From Paralithodes platypus (lineage: Eukaryota; Arthropoda; Malacostraca; Decapoda; Lithodidae): DNA of 64,000 nt. The DNA lies in contig CM064518.1 of NCBI GenBank assembly GCA_032716605.1, positions 41,969,944 through 42,033,943 of the forward strand, in the 5' to 3' direction. Position numbers and translations under genes: made by a program. Numbering within the stretch: the stretch's first letter is position 1; every line of letters starts with the position of its first letter. Positions 26,991 to 39,281 of the stretch are shown here, in pieces. The notes below the pieces were generated by a model. The model saw only the letters and a list, made by a program, of their open reading frames with translations, was not told the DNA's origin and made no database searches.

Positions 26991-27142
26991 TAAGTAGACC
27001 AAAAAATATCCACTACTCCCTTCACTGGTCACACACATCATCGTATTAGCATCTACCGACCGACCGACCATATCCTGGCGTGGCGTTTCTGTTGATGACT
27101 CAATCCCACCACTACTACCATTACTACCCCAACTACAAATCA

Positions 27143-27522
27143 TTAAAGGGGGGGGGGGGGGGACACTTTTAGGTCCATTTTTGTAATATTTTGTTTGTTT
27201 AATTTATTGATTATTGTTCTAGTTGCCTCCCTAGACCTCCATCAAACTTAAGAAAACATCCATTAGATCCCCTTTGTAGAGAAATGTGTACCCTTTTCAG
27301 TATAACAAAATTCCGGTTCTTCTAAAATTACAGGCTCACTATCGTTAGCCAGGAAAAAAATCGACACATAAACAGCACGAAAGGTCTTAATATTGACAAC
27401 ATATTGGGGCGCAAGGTCTTAAACTCGACAAACTAATGGGGCAAACATCTTAGAATCTGAAAACTAATGGGGCTAAACATGAGGGAGAAGGGGGGCCAGA
27501 AAAACGTCCCATCTCCCCTTAA
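27143..27522 (+). mobile_element. Family A, copy 7
   Basis: Flanked by TTAA (CATTAAAGGGG ... ATCTCCCCTTAACC). A G run near the left end has expanded. The core is mutated (CACTATCGTTAGCCAGG) and the GGCCGG hairpin is reduced. The right half keeps the repeated AATGGGGC units. Confidence 0.8.
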
Positions 27523-27558
27523 CCGACGCTTCTCTTAGGCCTAGGCAGCATATTATTA

Positions 27559-27780
27559 TCGATCCCCTTCTGTACCGGCGACGTGTTTTTTTCATTTTAT
27601 TCTGGCTACTACTAACCGATTGTATTCAGTTTAGGAAGGATGTCTAGTAATTATAAGGTTTCGAACTATCTCAATCAACCCTTTCAACTACCACAGATCT
27701 TTCCTAAGCTGCATACAATCGTCTAAATATAGTTAGAATACAAATAATACAATATAATAGACGTCGCTGCAAAGCAAGGG
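27559..27780. mobile_element. Family C, copy 3
   Basis: CCCCTTCTGTACCGGCGACGT ... GACGTCGCTGCAAAGCAAGGG, with the internal pair CCGATTGTATTCAGTTTAGG and GCTGCATACAATCGTC. The flanking TTAA is lost at both ends. Confidence 0.72.
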
Positions 27781-27939
27781 ATATATAGGCTCTTGGGGTG
27801 TGAAAGTCCAGTAGTAGCTCACCCTATTACCCTTTAGTTAGGCTTCTGCTAGATCGATTTTGGTCCTAAGGTTCTAATATGTCCAACATGTCTTTCTTTC
27901 GGCTTGTCAACTTTATTATTGCCCAAGCCAAATTGCCTG

Positions 27940-28724
<785 letters not shown>

Positions 28725-29035
28725 GAGAGGAGGGAGAAGAGAGGGAGGGGGAGGCAGAGCTGAGGGAGGGGGTTGATGCAGTGTAGAGCTAGGGTGGAGA
28801 GAGGGGGGAGAGGCAGTGTAGAGAGTGGGTGGAGAGGCAGTGTAGAGAGAGGGGGAGAGGCAGTGTAGAGAGAGGGGGGAGAGGCAGAGTGGAGGGAGGG
28901 GGAAGAGACAGGGTGGAGGGAGGGGAGGGGAGGGGAGACAGAGTGGAGGGAGGGGAGGGGAGACAGAGTGGAGAGAGGGAGGGGATAGTAGAGGGAGAGA
29001 AGAAGACAGGAGGGAGGGGGGAGACAAGAGGGTCT
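28725..29035 (+). repeat. Purine-rich minisatellite
   Basis: GAGAGGCAGTGTAGAGAG and GAGACAGAGTGGAGGGAGG variants repeat irregularly. Minus-strand frames are therefore Ser/Pro/Leu-rich artefacts. Confidence 0.88.
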
Positions 29036-29073
29036 AGGAAGCAGGTAGCCAGCGTAACTGAGAAAATGAGTAG

Positions 29074-29152
29074 GGTTGTAAGCATGACCCACTCACTAGT
29101 CCTGGTTGTAAGCATGACTCACACACTAGTCCTGGTTGTAAGCATGGGTTGT
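29074..29152. repeat. 30-bp tandem repeat, about 2.6 units
   Basis: GGTTGTAAGCATGACYCAC with ACTAGTCCT repeats at 29074, 29104 and 29134, the last one incomplete. Confidence 0.85.
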
Positions 29153-29490
29153 AAGTGATGAAATAAGACCGCGGAAGGTAAGCTAAAACATGACCGGGGA
29201 AAATATGAGTGGCACAACGGACTAAGAAAGAAGTAAACAAAACAAACAATGTGTCCAAGAAAACGAAACGTTGAGGAGATAAAACCATAAAAAGGAGGAT
29301 TACACACGATTACACAGGCTTGCTTGGCTTGGTAGAGGGTTGGAGAGGAAGAAGGGTACACGAATATCAAGATGGTTAGGTTGGCAAGAATAGGTGGGTA
29401 CGGAGAGGAGAAAGAACAGGGTAGGATTGACTGAAATGGATAATAAAGGACCTTGAAAGAGATGTATAGCATACCGGGTATAAATTTGAT

Positions 29491-29493
<3 letters not shown>

Positions 29494-29537
<44 letters not shown>
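29494..29537 (+). repeat. GA microsatellite
   Basis: About 22 GA units, followed by two copies of AATGAAGA(GAGAG). Confidence 0.96.
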
Positions 29538-29542
<5 letters not shown>

Positions 29543-29717
29543 GAGAGAGAATGAAGACTGCGGTTGGTCGATAAGGGCATAATTGATAACGAAAACAATG
29601 GTCCAGCCAGAACATAAAAAGAGAGTTAAGGGTGGTAGGGTGTTGAAAGGGGCGGGTGGGGACGTTAAGGGGCCCACCTCGTATGTGTATGCCTGGGATC
29701 GAACCCAGCTTCTACAT

Positions 29718-29792
29718 ACGTAGGTTGGTGGTGTAGGGAGTACATGCTGAGACTCACATTATGTAGCCCAGGTTCGATTCCAGGCATAGATA
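29718..29792 (+). repeat. tRNA-like promoter relic, possible SINE head
   Basis: TGGTGTAGGGAGTACATGC resembles an A box and GGTTCGATTCC at 29769 is a good B box, about 40 bases downstream. An inverted B box (CTGGGTTCGATCCC on the minus strand, about 29690-29703) lies just upstream, so the region is a near inverted repeat of two tRNA T-arms. The T-stem on the plus strand pairs poorly, so an intact tRNA gene is unlikely. Confidence 0.35.
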
Positions 29793-30387
29793 CATGTGTT
29801 TCCTGAATACCACAAAAGCGTTCCTATATTACGATTGATGTATATCTTTTAGTTTGTCGTCTGTACACAATCTGCACTAGTTCGCCATTTACTCTACAAG
29901 AAACGAAAATATAATCCTTGCCCGAGTTATGTAACGTGGATGATAACACTCTCCCCACAGACGACTCAAAGGGTACGGTACTAATAAGGCTAGAGAGAGA
30001 GATAGAGATACACAAGGTGCAGAATAATATATATGATAACACTTCTAAATGACGAATGTCAAGGTTACTAATATGGTTGTGGTGAGATAGCAAGCGATAC
30101 CTACGGCGCGGAAAAAATAAATGCTAAAATTCTCCTATACGATGACTGTGAAGGGTACAAATATGGCTGACTAGAGATATGAGATCCACAAGGTGATATG
30201 TGAACACACCAACGATGACCAAACTGACAAATAGACACGAAGGATGGCCCGGATTAACAACATGATCACCGATATTATAGTGTTTTGGAATATAACACGA
30301 TAAACGCTATACGATAATAAACATGAACTAAAGGGCGAAATAAAAATAATACCACAACATGCCATATGCGGATGACTTGCAGCACGG

Positions 30388-30750
30388 TTAAGGGAGCCCA
30401 CCTCGCTTTTTTCACTTTGTATCCCTCTCTCTTTGGCTTGTATCCATTCGGCCCCATTCAGCCTACTATTTTAAGACGTTTACCCCTATCCAGGTGTCAA
30501 TATTTTCCTGGCGAGCGGTAGCGAGCCAGCATATATATATTTTTGTTTTGACAGCAAGCTAAATTTGTAAATTTTTCATTAAAAAAATTCTCCGGCGAAG
30601 CCGGATTTCTCCATACAATGCTGGCTCGCTATCACTCGCCAGGAAGAAATCGACACCTGGATGGGGATAAACGTATTAAAACAGTTGGCTGTATGGGGCC
30701 GAATGGATACAAGCCAGAGAAAGAGAAAAACACGCAGGTGACCCCCTTAA
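30388..30750 (+). mobile_element. Family B fold-back TTAA element, copy 1
   Basis: 363 bp from TTAAGGGAGCCCACC to GGTGACCCCCTTAA. Two arms of about 105 bases (about 30434-30546 and 30613-30715) are inverted copies: GGCTTGTATCCATTCGGCC on one side and GGCCGAATGGATACAAGCC on the other. A small hairpin TCCGGC-GAA-GCCGGA sits between them. Non-coding. Strand convention for family B: plus starts at the GGGAGCCCACC end. Confidence 0.85.
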
Positions 30751-31135
30751 AAGCTTACAAGGAATGCTGCTCAGGCTTCTCTCATGCTTTAGTATATCAT
30801 AAAGCAAAGAGATGGATGGATGCTGGTGTGAGCTGCCTGAAGTTAATATTCTATAATGGAACTTTAAATTGCTAGACAGAACGGTACTTGCAAATGAATC
30901 ACCAGCATTGCTTGCGGCTTATTAAACTGGATGTTCACATGTAATGCCAGCAGCAATAATAACTGTGCTGTGCTGCCTCGACCTTTCACTAGAAATAATA
31001 ACTTTGAATTAAATATTATTTAACAGGAATTACAGTATCTTGCTTACTGCACTGCAAAAAATATGTTAATGATATAATATGATAGGCCTACTTATATAAT
31101 TTACTTCTATCTATCTATCTATCTATCTATCTATA

Positions 31136-31507
31136 TGCTCAGGCCCAATCCCCATTTTGGGGGTAGCCGACTCAAGACAGAGCAAGAACAGGGACAACAC
31201 AAAAACAACATAAAACAACGAATAAACACAGATAAAAAGCACCAACTCACACACATCCAGGTCACGCAGGAGAAGACCCAGAGACCTGGCTCACCAAGGT
31301 CGCTCCAGCACTCCCCCGGCCCCCGACCACTCGGAGAGGTTCCGATCTCGGCAGGCAGACATGCAGCGGAGCCAAAGCCACATGCCCTCCCATCACACTT
31401 CCAGGCGCACCCTTCATATTAATCGTCTCCCCGGGCCAGGCGCCTGATGGACTATTATCTAGTCCAACTTGCACCCGACCCCTTACTCCAAATGACCACG
31501 TGTTCAC
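31136..31507 (-). mobile_element. 3' UTR of the LINE
   Basis: This GC-rich stretch lies between the ORF stop and the (TAGA)n tail. Its distal ~165 bases recur at 55715-55893 with few differences, which shows that it belongs to the retrotransposon. The shared part includes the palindromic block CCCCCAAAATGGGG close to the tail. Confidence 0.75.
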
Positions 31508-32128
31508 TCAACTATTCACAAGCATTCTCCATTCACTCCTGTCCACCACCACTTCCCCTGCCTGTTCTATAGTCATTCCTCTATCATCCAAAGCTTTTCT
31601 TACACAGTCTCTCCATCTCAATGGGGGTCTTCCTGCCCTTCTATCTCCCCTTGTACCTGACTCGCATATTCTGTTTGAAAGCCTTTCATCTCCCATTCGT
31701 TCAACATGACCATACCAGCTCAGCACCTTTCTGTCCACTCTGGCTGACAAATGTTCCTGCTGCCCCACTCTCCTACGTATCTCTTCATTCCTCAATCTGT
31801 CTCTACGAGTAACTCCACACATACTCCTCAAGCAGCTCATCTCCATCACATCCAGCCCTCTTTTCTCCTTTTTCTTCAGAGCCCATGTCTCAGCCCCATA
31901 CATCACTGTTGGCACAACAATTCCTTGATACAGTGCACTTTTTACTTTCACTCCGAGATTTCTCGTCTTCCACATACTTCCCATTGCTCCGAAAACCTTC
32001 CTTCCTTCACACACTCTCTGTTTTACCTCCATTTCCATACCTCCACTCCTGCTTATCGTTCCTCCTAGATATTTAAAACACTCTACTTGTTCCAATATTT
32101 CCCCATCCAGCCTCACATCTAGATTCAC
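31508..32128 (-). pseudogene. LINE ORF C-terminal part, after a frameshift
   Basis: About 206 codons stay open from MNLDVRLDG to the natural-looking end EWRMLVNS. Motifs typical of this LINE class are seen in order: CFKYLGGTIS, VPTVMYGAETWAL, VMEMSCLRSMCGV, VLSWYGHVERM and GRPPLRWRD. It continues the RT fragment upstream, but two bases appear to have been lost at the junction. The reading frame resumes in the stretch CNRGEHRV just before the first Met, so that Met is not a true start. Confidence 0.85.
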
Positions 32129-32144
32129 CCTATGCTCTCCCCTA

Positions 32145-32579
32145 TTACACCATTACTTTACTTTTATTGACGTTCACCTTCAGTTTCCTCCTTCCACAAA
32201 CCACACCAAACTCTTTGACTACCCGCTGCAGTTTCTCATCAGAATCCGCCACCAATGCTGTGTCATCAGCGAACAGCAACTGATTCAACTCCCAATCTCT
32301 ACCATTCTTTCCTACTAATCCCAATCCTCTTCCCATAGTTCTCCTTTTCACCTCCCTCACCACACCATCCATAAACATATTAAACAGCCATGGTGACATT
32401 ACACAACCCTGTCGCAAACCTACCTTTACCTCAAACCATTCACTCAACTCACCATTTCCTACTCTCACACATGCTCTGCTCCCTTCATAAAAACTCTTAA
32501 CTGCTTCTAACAAATTTCCTCCTATTTCATAAATCCTTAACACCTTCCACATTGCTTCACGGTCCACACGATCATACGC
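32145..32579 (-). pseudogene. LINE reverse transcriptase, catalytic palm fragment
   Basis: The fragment runs from AYDRVDREAMWKVL through LRQGCVMSPWLFNMFMDG to LLFADDTALVAD. FADD is the metal-binding catalytic motif of LINE reverse transcriptases and the QGCVMSPWLF block is the preceding conserved motif. The frame continues to NVNKSKVMV and then meets stops. The first part of the RT domain (fingers) and any endonuclease are missing because of the 5' truncation; a TAA codon immediately precedes the first conserved residue. It is a broken retrotransposon gene, not a host gene. Confidence 0.85.
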
Positions 32580-32581
32580 TT

Positions 32582-33019
32582 AATCATAATTTACTTACGA
32601 AATAAAATTATAGCAAATTATTTGCTTAACATGTATATAAACACCATAGATGGAACACTTAGCATACAGTGGTACGCCAATGGCTCTTACATTGCTATAC
32701 GAGTCGTCAAGTTGTCAATAGAATGCTAGTCCTCGAATGGTGATTTTATCCATGCTGACAATTTTTCGGAGTTTATTGTTCACATATTATGTGGATAATA
32801 ATACACAGAATATGGGTGATTGTAACATACTAAAATTGTATAGCTTTGACGTACCTTTACCACTTACTATTATTATTATTATTACCATATTGTAACATTT
32901 ACAGAAATCAAACAATCACCAGTTAAATACAGTTATTGAGATCAATAACAAATAAATTACAATAATAATAGACTCGCGTTCCTTTACTAACATTATACGG
33001 TACCTCTTATAAGATAAAG
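32582..33019. other. AT-rich flank between the LINE and the 27-bp minisatellite
   Basis: Nothing recognised except (ATT)5 at about 32868-32883. Confidence 0.5.
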
Positions 33020-33343
33020 ATTAGGCAAGTGTATGGTGCCGGTACCATTAGGCAAGTGTATGGTGCCGGTACCATTAGGCAAGTGTATGGTGCCGGTACC
33101 ATTAGGCAAGTGTATGGTGCCGGTACCATTAGGCAAGTGTATGGTGCCGGTACCATTAGGCAAGTGTATGGTGCCGGTACCATTAGGCAAGTGTATGGTG
33201 CCGGTACCATTAGGCAAGTGTATGGTGCCGGTACCATTAGGCAAGTGTATGGTGCCGGTACCATTAGGCAAGTGTATGGTGCCGGTACCATTAGGCAAGT
33301 GTATGGTGCCGGTACCATTAGGCAAGTGTATGGTGCCGGTACC
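33020..33343. repeat. 27-bp minisatellite, exactly 12 units, no visible variation
   Basis: Each unit contains ATTAGGCAAGTGTATGGTGC followed by CGGTACC. All units look identical and the array is exactly 324 bp. The 27-bp period keeps frames open on both strands, giving repeated PNGTGTIHL or YGAGTIRQV, which should not be taken as protein. Such uniformity suggests a recent expansion. Confidence 0.97.
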
Positions 33344-33519
33344 ATTTGATATCAAACCCTCTTTTATACCACGCTCTATTCCCACTATAGTCAAACTTTA
33401 GTATTCATTATAAGGGTGATTTGTTTCGCCTAAATAGCCAACACCTACAACAACTTAATTACATAGCAATTACATTAGTAACTCAACATGTCTGTGTGAA
33501 TCCCATGTACTGTGTTAGG

Positions 33520-33985
33520 AGACGAGGGTGTTGTTGGAGATACTAGATCCCCTTAAGCCCACGGCCCCTCCATCTACCGAACCAGGCTACTGTGAGGGGG
33601 TATCAGGGAAAGGGAATTATGAAGGAAATGGAAGTTGGTAGTGCGTAAGATGGATGTCTTGTGAGGCGTGAAAAACTATAATATTACAAGGAATTAAATA
33701 TTTGTAACTATAACCCTGAACATATAGGACAGGTTTGTGTATTCCATATCTAACAGGAATTAATGAACTGATTATGGATCAGATTTATATATCACCCAGT
33801 GATTGGGTATACTAGATCTTCCTTAAGTCACAGGGTTCTCCATCTATTAAGCCAGGATTATGCGAGTATGAGGGTGTGTGGGTGTCAAGGGAACTGAGAG
33901 ATGGCAGTGTGTAAAGCTTGAAGAGATTATATTATGACGTATAATGACATTTACAGATATTTTCTTGCAAGAGAAAACAAAATGA
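33520..33985. repeat. Diverged tandem duplication, two units about 290 bp apart
   Basis: ATACTAGATCCCCTTAAGCC at about 33540 and ATACTAGATCTTCCTTAAGTC at about 33810 open two similar stretches. Both continue through CTCCATCTA...GCCAGG and a GTGTCAAGGG/GTATCAGGG segment. Divergence is considerable. Confidence 0.6.
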
Positions 33986-35889
33986 AGGGTATTGCTAGGT
34001 CATACAGAAAGGAGTGATACTATAGAAGCATTGCGAGATGCTGGTTAACAAAATGAAGGTATGTTATCTAATAAATTGTAAACATAACATAAGATATTCA
34101 ACCATTGGGGCCTGTAGAGATCATCAAATATCCTTAAATATCACTTTACTTTAGAACCTTAGCCATAACGAGTCTGAGCTCTTATACCTTACCTGATCTT
34201 ATAGGTAACTCAGAATAATACCTTAGTGAGAGATGGGGCAGGGTAGAAGTGGGATGTGGGGAGAAAGGAGGAGAGGTGATAAACTACCATGAGTGCAAGG
34301 TGACAGAACCATGGACAGAACCCGCTCACACCACATTCCTCACACATCATTATCCTATAAAAGCTAATCACTTTTGCATTCAATCTCAATGTGGTCGTCA
34401 CTCCTTATCGTCTTCAACTTTTACATTGGAAGCTTTTAAAAGAGCGTCAGATTTAAGTCTCAGCATTTCATTTAGTTTTAATATTTAAGATCATATAACT
34501 GTGATCACAATTCCTGAACTTCCATATATATTCATGTACTATATCTACAGCAATGTGAATGTGCGCTCCTTTCGTAATAAGCAAAACAACATGTGACATC
34601 GTCACCAGTACTGAACGGGTTAATGCTTGGAGTCCTCTAATATGCCTCTCACGGTTCCTGGACACATACAGTATATGCGAGTTATTTAAGAAGCTAATCT
34701 TTCAATCACATTTATCATATATTTTCCAAGGTGAATAATTATCATGATGTTACAAGTCTTAAGTTTGATTAATTCCTAAAAGAGTTAATATCAAAACTGT
34801 GTCGGATGCACAAGAAATATACATATGTTCTCTTATTTTTCAATATAAATCAATCTATACTGACTACACTCCATATATAGTGTTTCGTATATCGCAAAAA
34901 AGTTAAATATATTTGTATTCTTCGGTACTTTTCAACTATTCTAATTAAATGTATGACAACTCAACATTACTTCAAAATTACTGAACTTATTAATGTTGAC
35001 CTTTCCGTTCAAAACACCTCACAAGATCAGCTCCTGCAAGTAAACACATAAATCTCTAAACCACTACCCATAATCCTACCGAACAGTATTTTTGTATCTA
35101 CCCTACTAATTTCAAAGCAATAAAACCCAAAAGGAAATTCATGATACAAAAACATCTGCTAACGTTACGACAAGCTGAACACGGAGACTGCAGGTTAAGA
35201 GGTACTTTAGGAAACAGACATCAGACATATTTTCACTGGGACGCCATTATGGGGAAGACCGCCGTATAGAAAAATGTATATGATGATTCCGATATCCTGG
35301 ATAATATTTGTATGGTTCACATCGTCATTCGATACTGATTCCCAAATATAACCAGTTGAACAAATTGGTCTGTCAACAAATCAACAGTATTAGTGTATAT
35401 ATCCTAACTACCAGCAGATTATTTTATTCAACTTAAGGGGGTATCACATGACAGCTTTTACGGTCAACACATACAATTTTTCCCTCAAAATGTCAGGGGT
35501 CTATGCACTAGAACCGGAAACTAGACTGAAGATAAATTATGTTAGGTGGCAATATTATTTATAAACTTTACCTGCTAAGCTGTTAAACCAGAGCTAACGA
35601 TGAAATTAAAAGGACAAATCGCTCGTGTAATACAGGCTTAAATGAATATCACACGATATAGTTTCCTCAACATTTTACACTTATCTTTGTAAACGTTCTA
35701 TCACTTATGATAACACAAACTCCAGTCAAGTTACCCTCCAATACAAGTGAAACTAGGTCTAATAATTATGACATAATAATATTGCAGATCAAAATTAAAG
35801 GAAAATAGTGCTCGTGTCAGATTAGGTCAGGTGAAGGTAATGAGGGCTAAACTTTTACAACTGCACCTCGTAACTACTTTTCGAGGAGT

Positions 35890-35891
<2 letters not shown>
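33986..35891. other. AT-rich unassigned DNA
   Basis: Only the solitary family C end at 34597 is recognisable. Confidence 0.5.
34597..34623. mobile_element. Family C, solitary end
   Basis: Only one terminal repeat is seen: CGTCACCAGTACTGAACGGG followed by TTAA. The rest of the element is not recognisable upstream. Confidence 0.5.

Positions 35892-35988
<97 letters not shown>
35892..35988 (+). repeat. GA microsatellite
   Basis: About 48 uninterrupted GA units. Confidence 0.97.
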
Positions 35989-36224
35989 CTTCGTAGCGTG
36001 TGTTATTAGTCTGTATACTCCGTCGTGTATCGCTGGCCAAAAATGCACCTACTGCAGGGGAAAAACGGGGGAGCTGCTCATTATTCCGGCACAACGAGGA
36101 AATAAAAGTCAGGAACACCATTTATTAGCCAATTAGAGCCTACCATGTTTCGTCTCCAGCCCTAATAAAACATCGCGCCAAATTGTTGCACAGAAGAAAA
36201 AAAAACGGAGGTCAAGGACATTAT

Positions 36225-36611
36225 TTAAGGGGAGATGGGTCGTTTTTCTAGATCGCCTTCTCTATCCTGTTTAGCCCCATTAGTTTTCAAATTTTAAGAT
36301 GCTTGCCCCATTAGTTTGTCGATTTTAGGGACTTTTCGCCTCATTTCTTTGTCAATATTAAGACCTTTCGTGCTATTTAGGTGTCGATTTTTTTCCTGGC
36401 GAACGATAGTGAGCCTGTAATTTTAGAAGAACCGGACTTTGGCAGGGACATTTTTCTACCAACAAAAATAAACATTAATCTACAAGGGGATCTAATGGAT
36501 GTTTTTTTTTTTTTTTTTTTTCTTTAAAGTTTGATAGATATCTAGGGAGGAAACTAGAAAAAATAATAAAAATCTACATACATGAGCAATTAATAAGCCC
36601 ATCCCCATTAA
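36225..36611 (-). mobile_element. Family A, copy 8
   Basis: TTAAGGGGAGATGGG on the left and CCCCATTAA on the right. The core reads GGCGAACGATAGTGAGCC. A run of more than 20 T interrupts the region before the AAGTTTGATAGATATCTAGG end. Confidence 0.8.
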
Positions 36612-36863
36612 GCATGTGTTGCATTATTACTGAAGTACCACCTTTTACTTATTATCGGAACAAGTAAACAAAACAATATTATTTAACTTGTTTTATGCCA
36701 ACAAAAATATGGGTTTAAATCTTACAAATGTTGCCAAACCTTATAAGCAATGTAGAAATGTCATAGGCCTTCTCAAATGTGATTAATATTGTATTAATAT
36801 ATACTGATATTCGCCTCCATACGCTTCAGTAATATTAACATTTGTTGAAAGTGTGTGTGTACG

Positions 36864-36867
<4 letters not shown>

Positions 36868-36936
<69 letters not shown>

Positions 36937-36947
36937 GAGAGAGAGAG
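36868..36947 (+). repeat. GA microsatellite
   Basis: About 40 GA units with one GCGA interruption; directly joined to repeat G copy 1. Confidence 0.97.
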
Positions 36948-37125
36948 TACAAAGGAGTACAAAGGAAATCAAGCAACAACAGGTCTAGTGACCCTTCTAG
37001 GTTGCTTGTCCTCCAAAACACTGAGGATCAAGTGTCCAAACAGTGGTTTAGAGTGGGTAAGGGAACATTGGAAAGGGAACTACTGCCCTGCCACTAACGT
37101 GGCAGGACTAGGAAGGTAGTAGGGG
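36948..37125 (+). repeat. Unclassified dispersed repeat G, copy 1
   Basis: CAAAGGAGTACAAAGGAAA, AAGCAACAACAGGTC, CTCCAAAACACTG and CTGCCCTG follow in order, matching 47553-47720. It is wedged between two GA microsatellites. Confidence 0.8.
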
Positions 37126-37136
37126 ACATATGGGTT

Positions 37137-37137
<1 letters not shown>

Positions 37138-37202
<65 letters not shown>
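37138..37202 (+). repeat. GA microsatellite
   Basis: About 31 GA units on the far side of repeat G copy 1. Confidence 0.97.
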
Positions 37203-37205
<3 letters not shown>

Positions 37206-37289
37206 TATGCCGGCTACCTGTTGCCTTGGGAATTATGGAGCCCAGATGAAGTGCCTGGGTGCCTGTATTGGACTGGGGTTGGTACCGCG

Positions 37290-37672
37290 TTAAGAGGGGG
37301 GATGGTTCGTATTTCTGAACCCCCTTCTCCCTCTAGTTTAGCCCATCAGTTTTAGATATATTAAGGCGTTCGGCCCGTATGTTTGGCGATTTTATGACCT
37401 TTCACCCCATTTCTTTGTCAATATTAGGACCTTTCGTGCATTTTAGGTGTCGATTTTTTCCTGGCGAACAATAGCGAGCCTGTAATTTTTGGAGGAAGCG
37501 ACCTTCGGCCGGGACATTTTTCTACCGAAAAATGTACAAATTTATCTCGAAAGGGGTCTGGGGGTGTTTCATGTAAAGCTTGATAGAGGTCTAGGGAGCA
37601 AACTAGAACAAATATATACATACCGGTAATAATAGTAAATATATATATAGAAATATAGTAACGTCCCCTTAA
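37290..37672 (-). mobile_element. Family A, copy 9
   Basis: TTAAGAGGGGGGATGG ... ACGTCCCCTTAAGAGG: the flanks agree for TTAAGAGG, though the left part may belong to the element. The core GGCGAACAATAGCGAGCC and a hairpin GACCTTCGGCCGGG are visible. A TACCGGTA word lies inside at 37621. Confidence 0.8.
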
Positions 37673-37710
37673 GAGGTCGCTAAGGGATGGGGACAATCAG
37701 GTATGTTGGA

Positions 37711-37918
37711 TTAACTCCCTCTGTACCGTCTTTATTATTTTACTCTAGCAATATTTAGACGCTTTGGCGCAATTTAAGAAGGAGCTGTAGTAGTCAAAAG
37801 GGTTAAGTGAGATCATTCGATGCCTCTTAATAATTGTTGATAGTTCCTTTTAAGCTGAATACATGTTTCTAATAGTAACCACAATATAATGAAAAGGGCA
37901 TCAGCGGTACGGAATTAT
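37711..37918. mobile_element. Family C, copy 4 (diverged)
   Basis: TTAACTCCCTCTGTACCG ... AGCGGTACGGAATTATT. The middle contains AATTTAAGAAGGAGCTG and CTTTTAAGCTGAATACATG, as in the copy at 40560. Confidence 0.65.
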
Positions 37919-38213
37919 TTAAATTTGTGAATTAAAAACTGAACATATAAGGAGCCAGAGATATAACTATATTCCAGTGTTTGTTTATGATAAGCATCTG
38001 TGGTCTCATTAGTGGACACATGGTTGGTTATGATAAACATTGACGAGCTAAATTTGTAATAAATGTTTTAACATGGTGCTATTTATCATAACTCCGTGAT
38101 TAATACATAAAACTCACACCGAACAACAACTATCATTATCATGTGTAAATCGCAATAGGGTACTTAAACTATTGTAGTATAACCTCACATCACAAGTGAC
38201 TTCAATCCTCACC

Positions 38214-38261
<48 letters not shown>

Positions 38262-39281
38262 AGAGTACATTCATCCTGGTAGGCAAAGTGAGTCAGTTCC
38301 CATTGGATTCCTACCTATAGGTAGAGGTGATGGGGTCGTGTTTCCTCAGACCCTCAGACTAGGTTAGGTCGGTGTGGTGGTACTCCCCATGGCCCGGGTA
38401 ATGGTGTATTGTGTGGCTGTGTGGGGGGAACTGCTGCATCTTGGCCGTGTGAATGAAACACACAAAAGGCTGCCCTCAATGTCGGCAAAACCAGGCTATA
38501 TTTTGTGTCAGAATTGAGGTACATATCAGTCAGAATAATTAGGAACACATACATACTAAATAACGCACACACTAACACAAAATAAAACTGTACACATACA
38601 GTATACCTAATGTACATATGAACACACACACCGACACGTCACTTAAAAGTTCTAAGGCCTCACGAACCGCAACAAAACACAAATATGGGCCAGATTTCCG
38701 GAGTGCTCCAACATGAATCTAGTTGAGTGACGATTTGATCCTCTTAAACAAATACAAACATCTTCTTCTAGTTTATGTCTATTTTATAAACAATTTGTTC
38801 ATAATATGTAGTAGTTCGTTTACCAAATAATAACTAGATGTGAAATTAGCTAAGATATAGGCCTACTCGACCCCTTGCTTCTGAGATTTTGTTTAAGAAG
38901 AAATCGTATGAAGGTATTAAGGAAGGTATGTCATATATAATCGAGTATGGGTATCCCCCAAAGCGTAGCCTATGTAAAGACCAATATATTTTATTATTAA
39001 TATATATTCAGACAAATCCTTCAGAAGGTAACTACTTAGCTCTTTTAGGCAAATTAATAAACACACAAATTCAAATCAAATTAAAATTGCATAACACATT
39101 TTAAAAAGCAATCGTAGCATTTTAAGTTTCTGGTACCGGTATAACACACTACCGGTACATTGTTCCTACATTGATGTTTTAAGGGGACTTCCGTATACCC
39201 TTCCTAATCTGAATAAAGTCGTCGAGTTATACCCAAAAAACAGAAAAGAAATGAGTCATCGTCTCTTTGAAAGGGGTATAA
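37919..39281. other. Unassigned DNA around a CA tract
   Basis: GGTACCGGTATAACACACTACC at 39132-39153 holds two TACCGGTA words 16 bases apart. No gene. Confidence 0.5.
38217..38260 (+). repeat. CA microsatellite
   Basis: About 22 CA units. Confidence 0.96.

Larger units (their letters stand above)
31107..32581 (-). mobile_element. 5'-truncated non-LTR retrotransposon (LINE) with short tandem tail
   Basis: On the minus strand the element starts abruptly inside the reverse transcriptase domain (AYDRVDREAMW) with no endonuclease region, a typical 5' truncation. It ends after a GC-rich 3' UTR in a run of (TAGA)n at 31107-31135. Two open pieces, described separately, are joined by a small frame break near 32129-32147, so the copy is dead. 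Target-primed reverse transcription, the normal mechanism of such elements, explains the truncated 5' end. The C-terminal half has the GAETWAL and WYGHVERM signatures common in RTE-like and related LINEs. The clade is not decided. A second 3' UTR fragment of the same family lies at 55715-55893. Confidence 0.85.

Noticed and set aside
29718..29792. Functional tRNA gene
   Set aside because: A- and B-box-like elements exist, but the acceptor and T-stem do not pair well.
31500..32076. Plus-strand frames across the LINE
   Set aside because: Antisense shadows of the retrotransposon ORF.
33020..33343. CRISPR-like array
   Set aside because: The units are head to tail with no unique spacers, in eukaryotic DNA.
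33033..33401. Open frames in the 27-bp array, both strands
   Set aside because: A period divisible by three without stop codons opens up to four frames at once; not evidence of protein.
35440..35520. ACTTAAGGGGGTATC as another family A or B end
   Set aside because: The similarity stops after the first bases; no core or opposite end was found.
39178..39275. TTTTAAGGGGACTTCC as a family C or A remnant
   Set aside because: Only the TTAAGGGG string matches; the inner sequence is not convincing.
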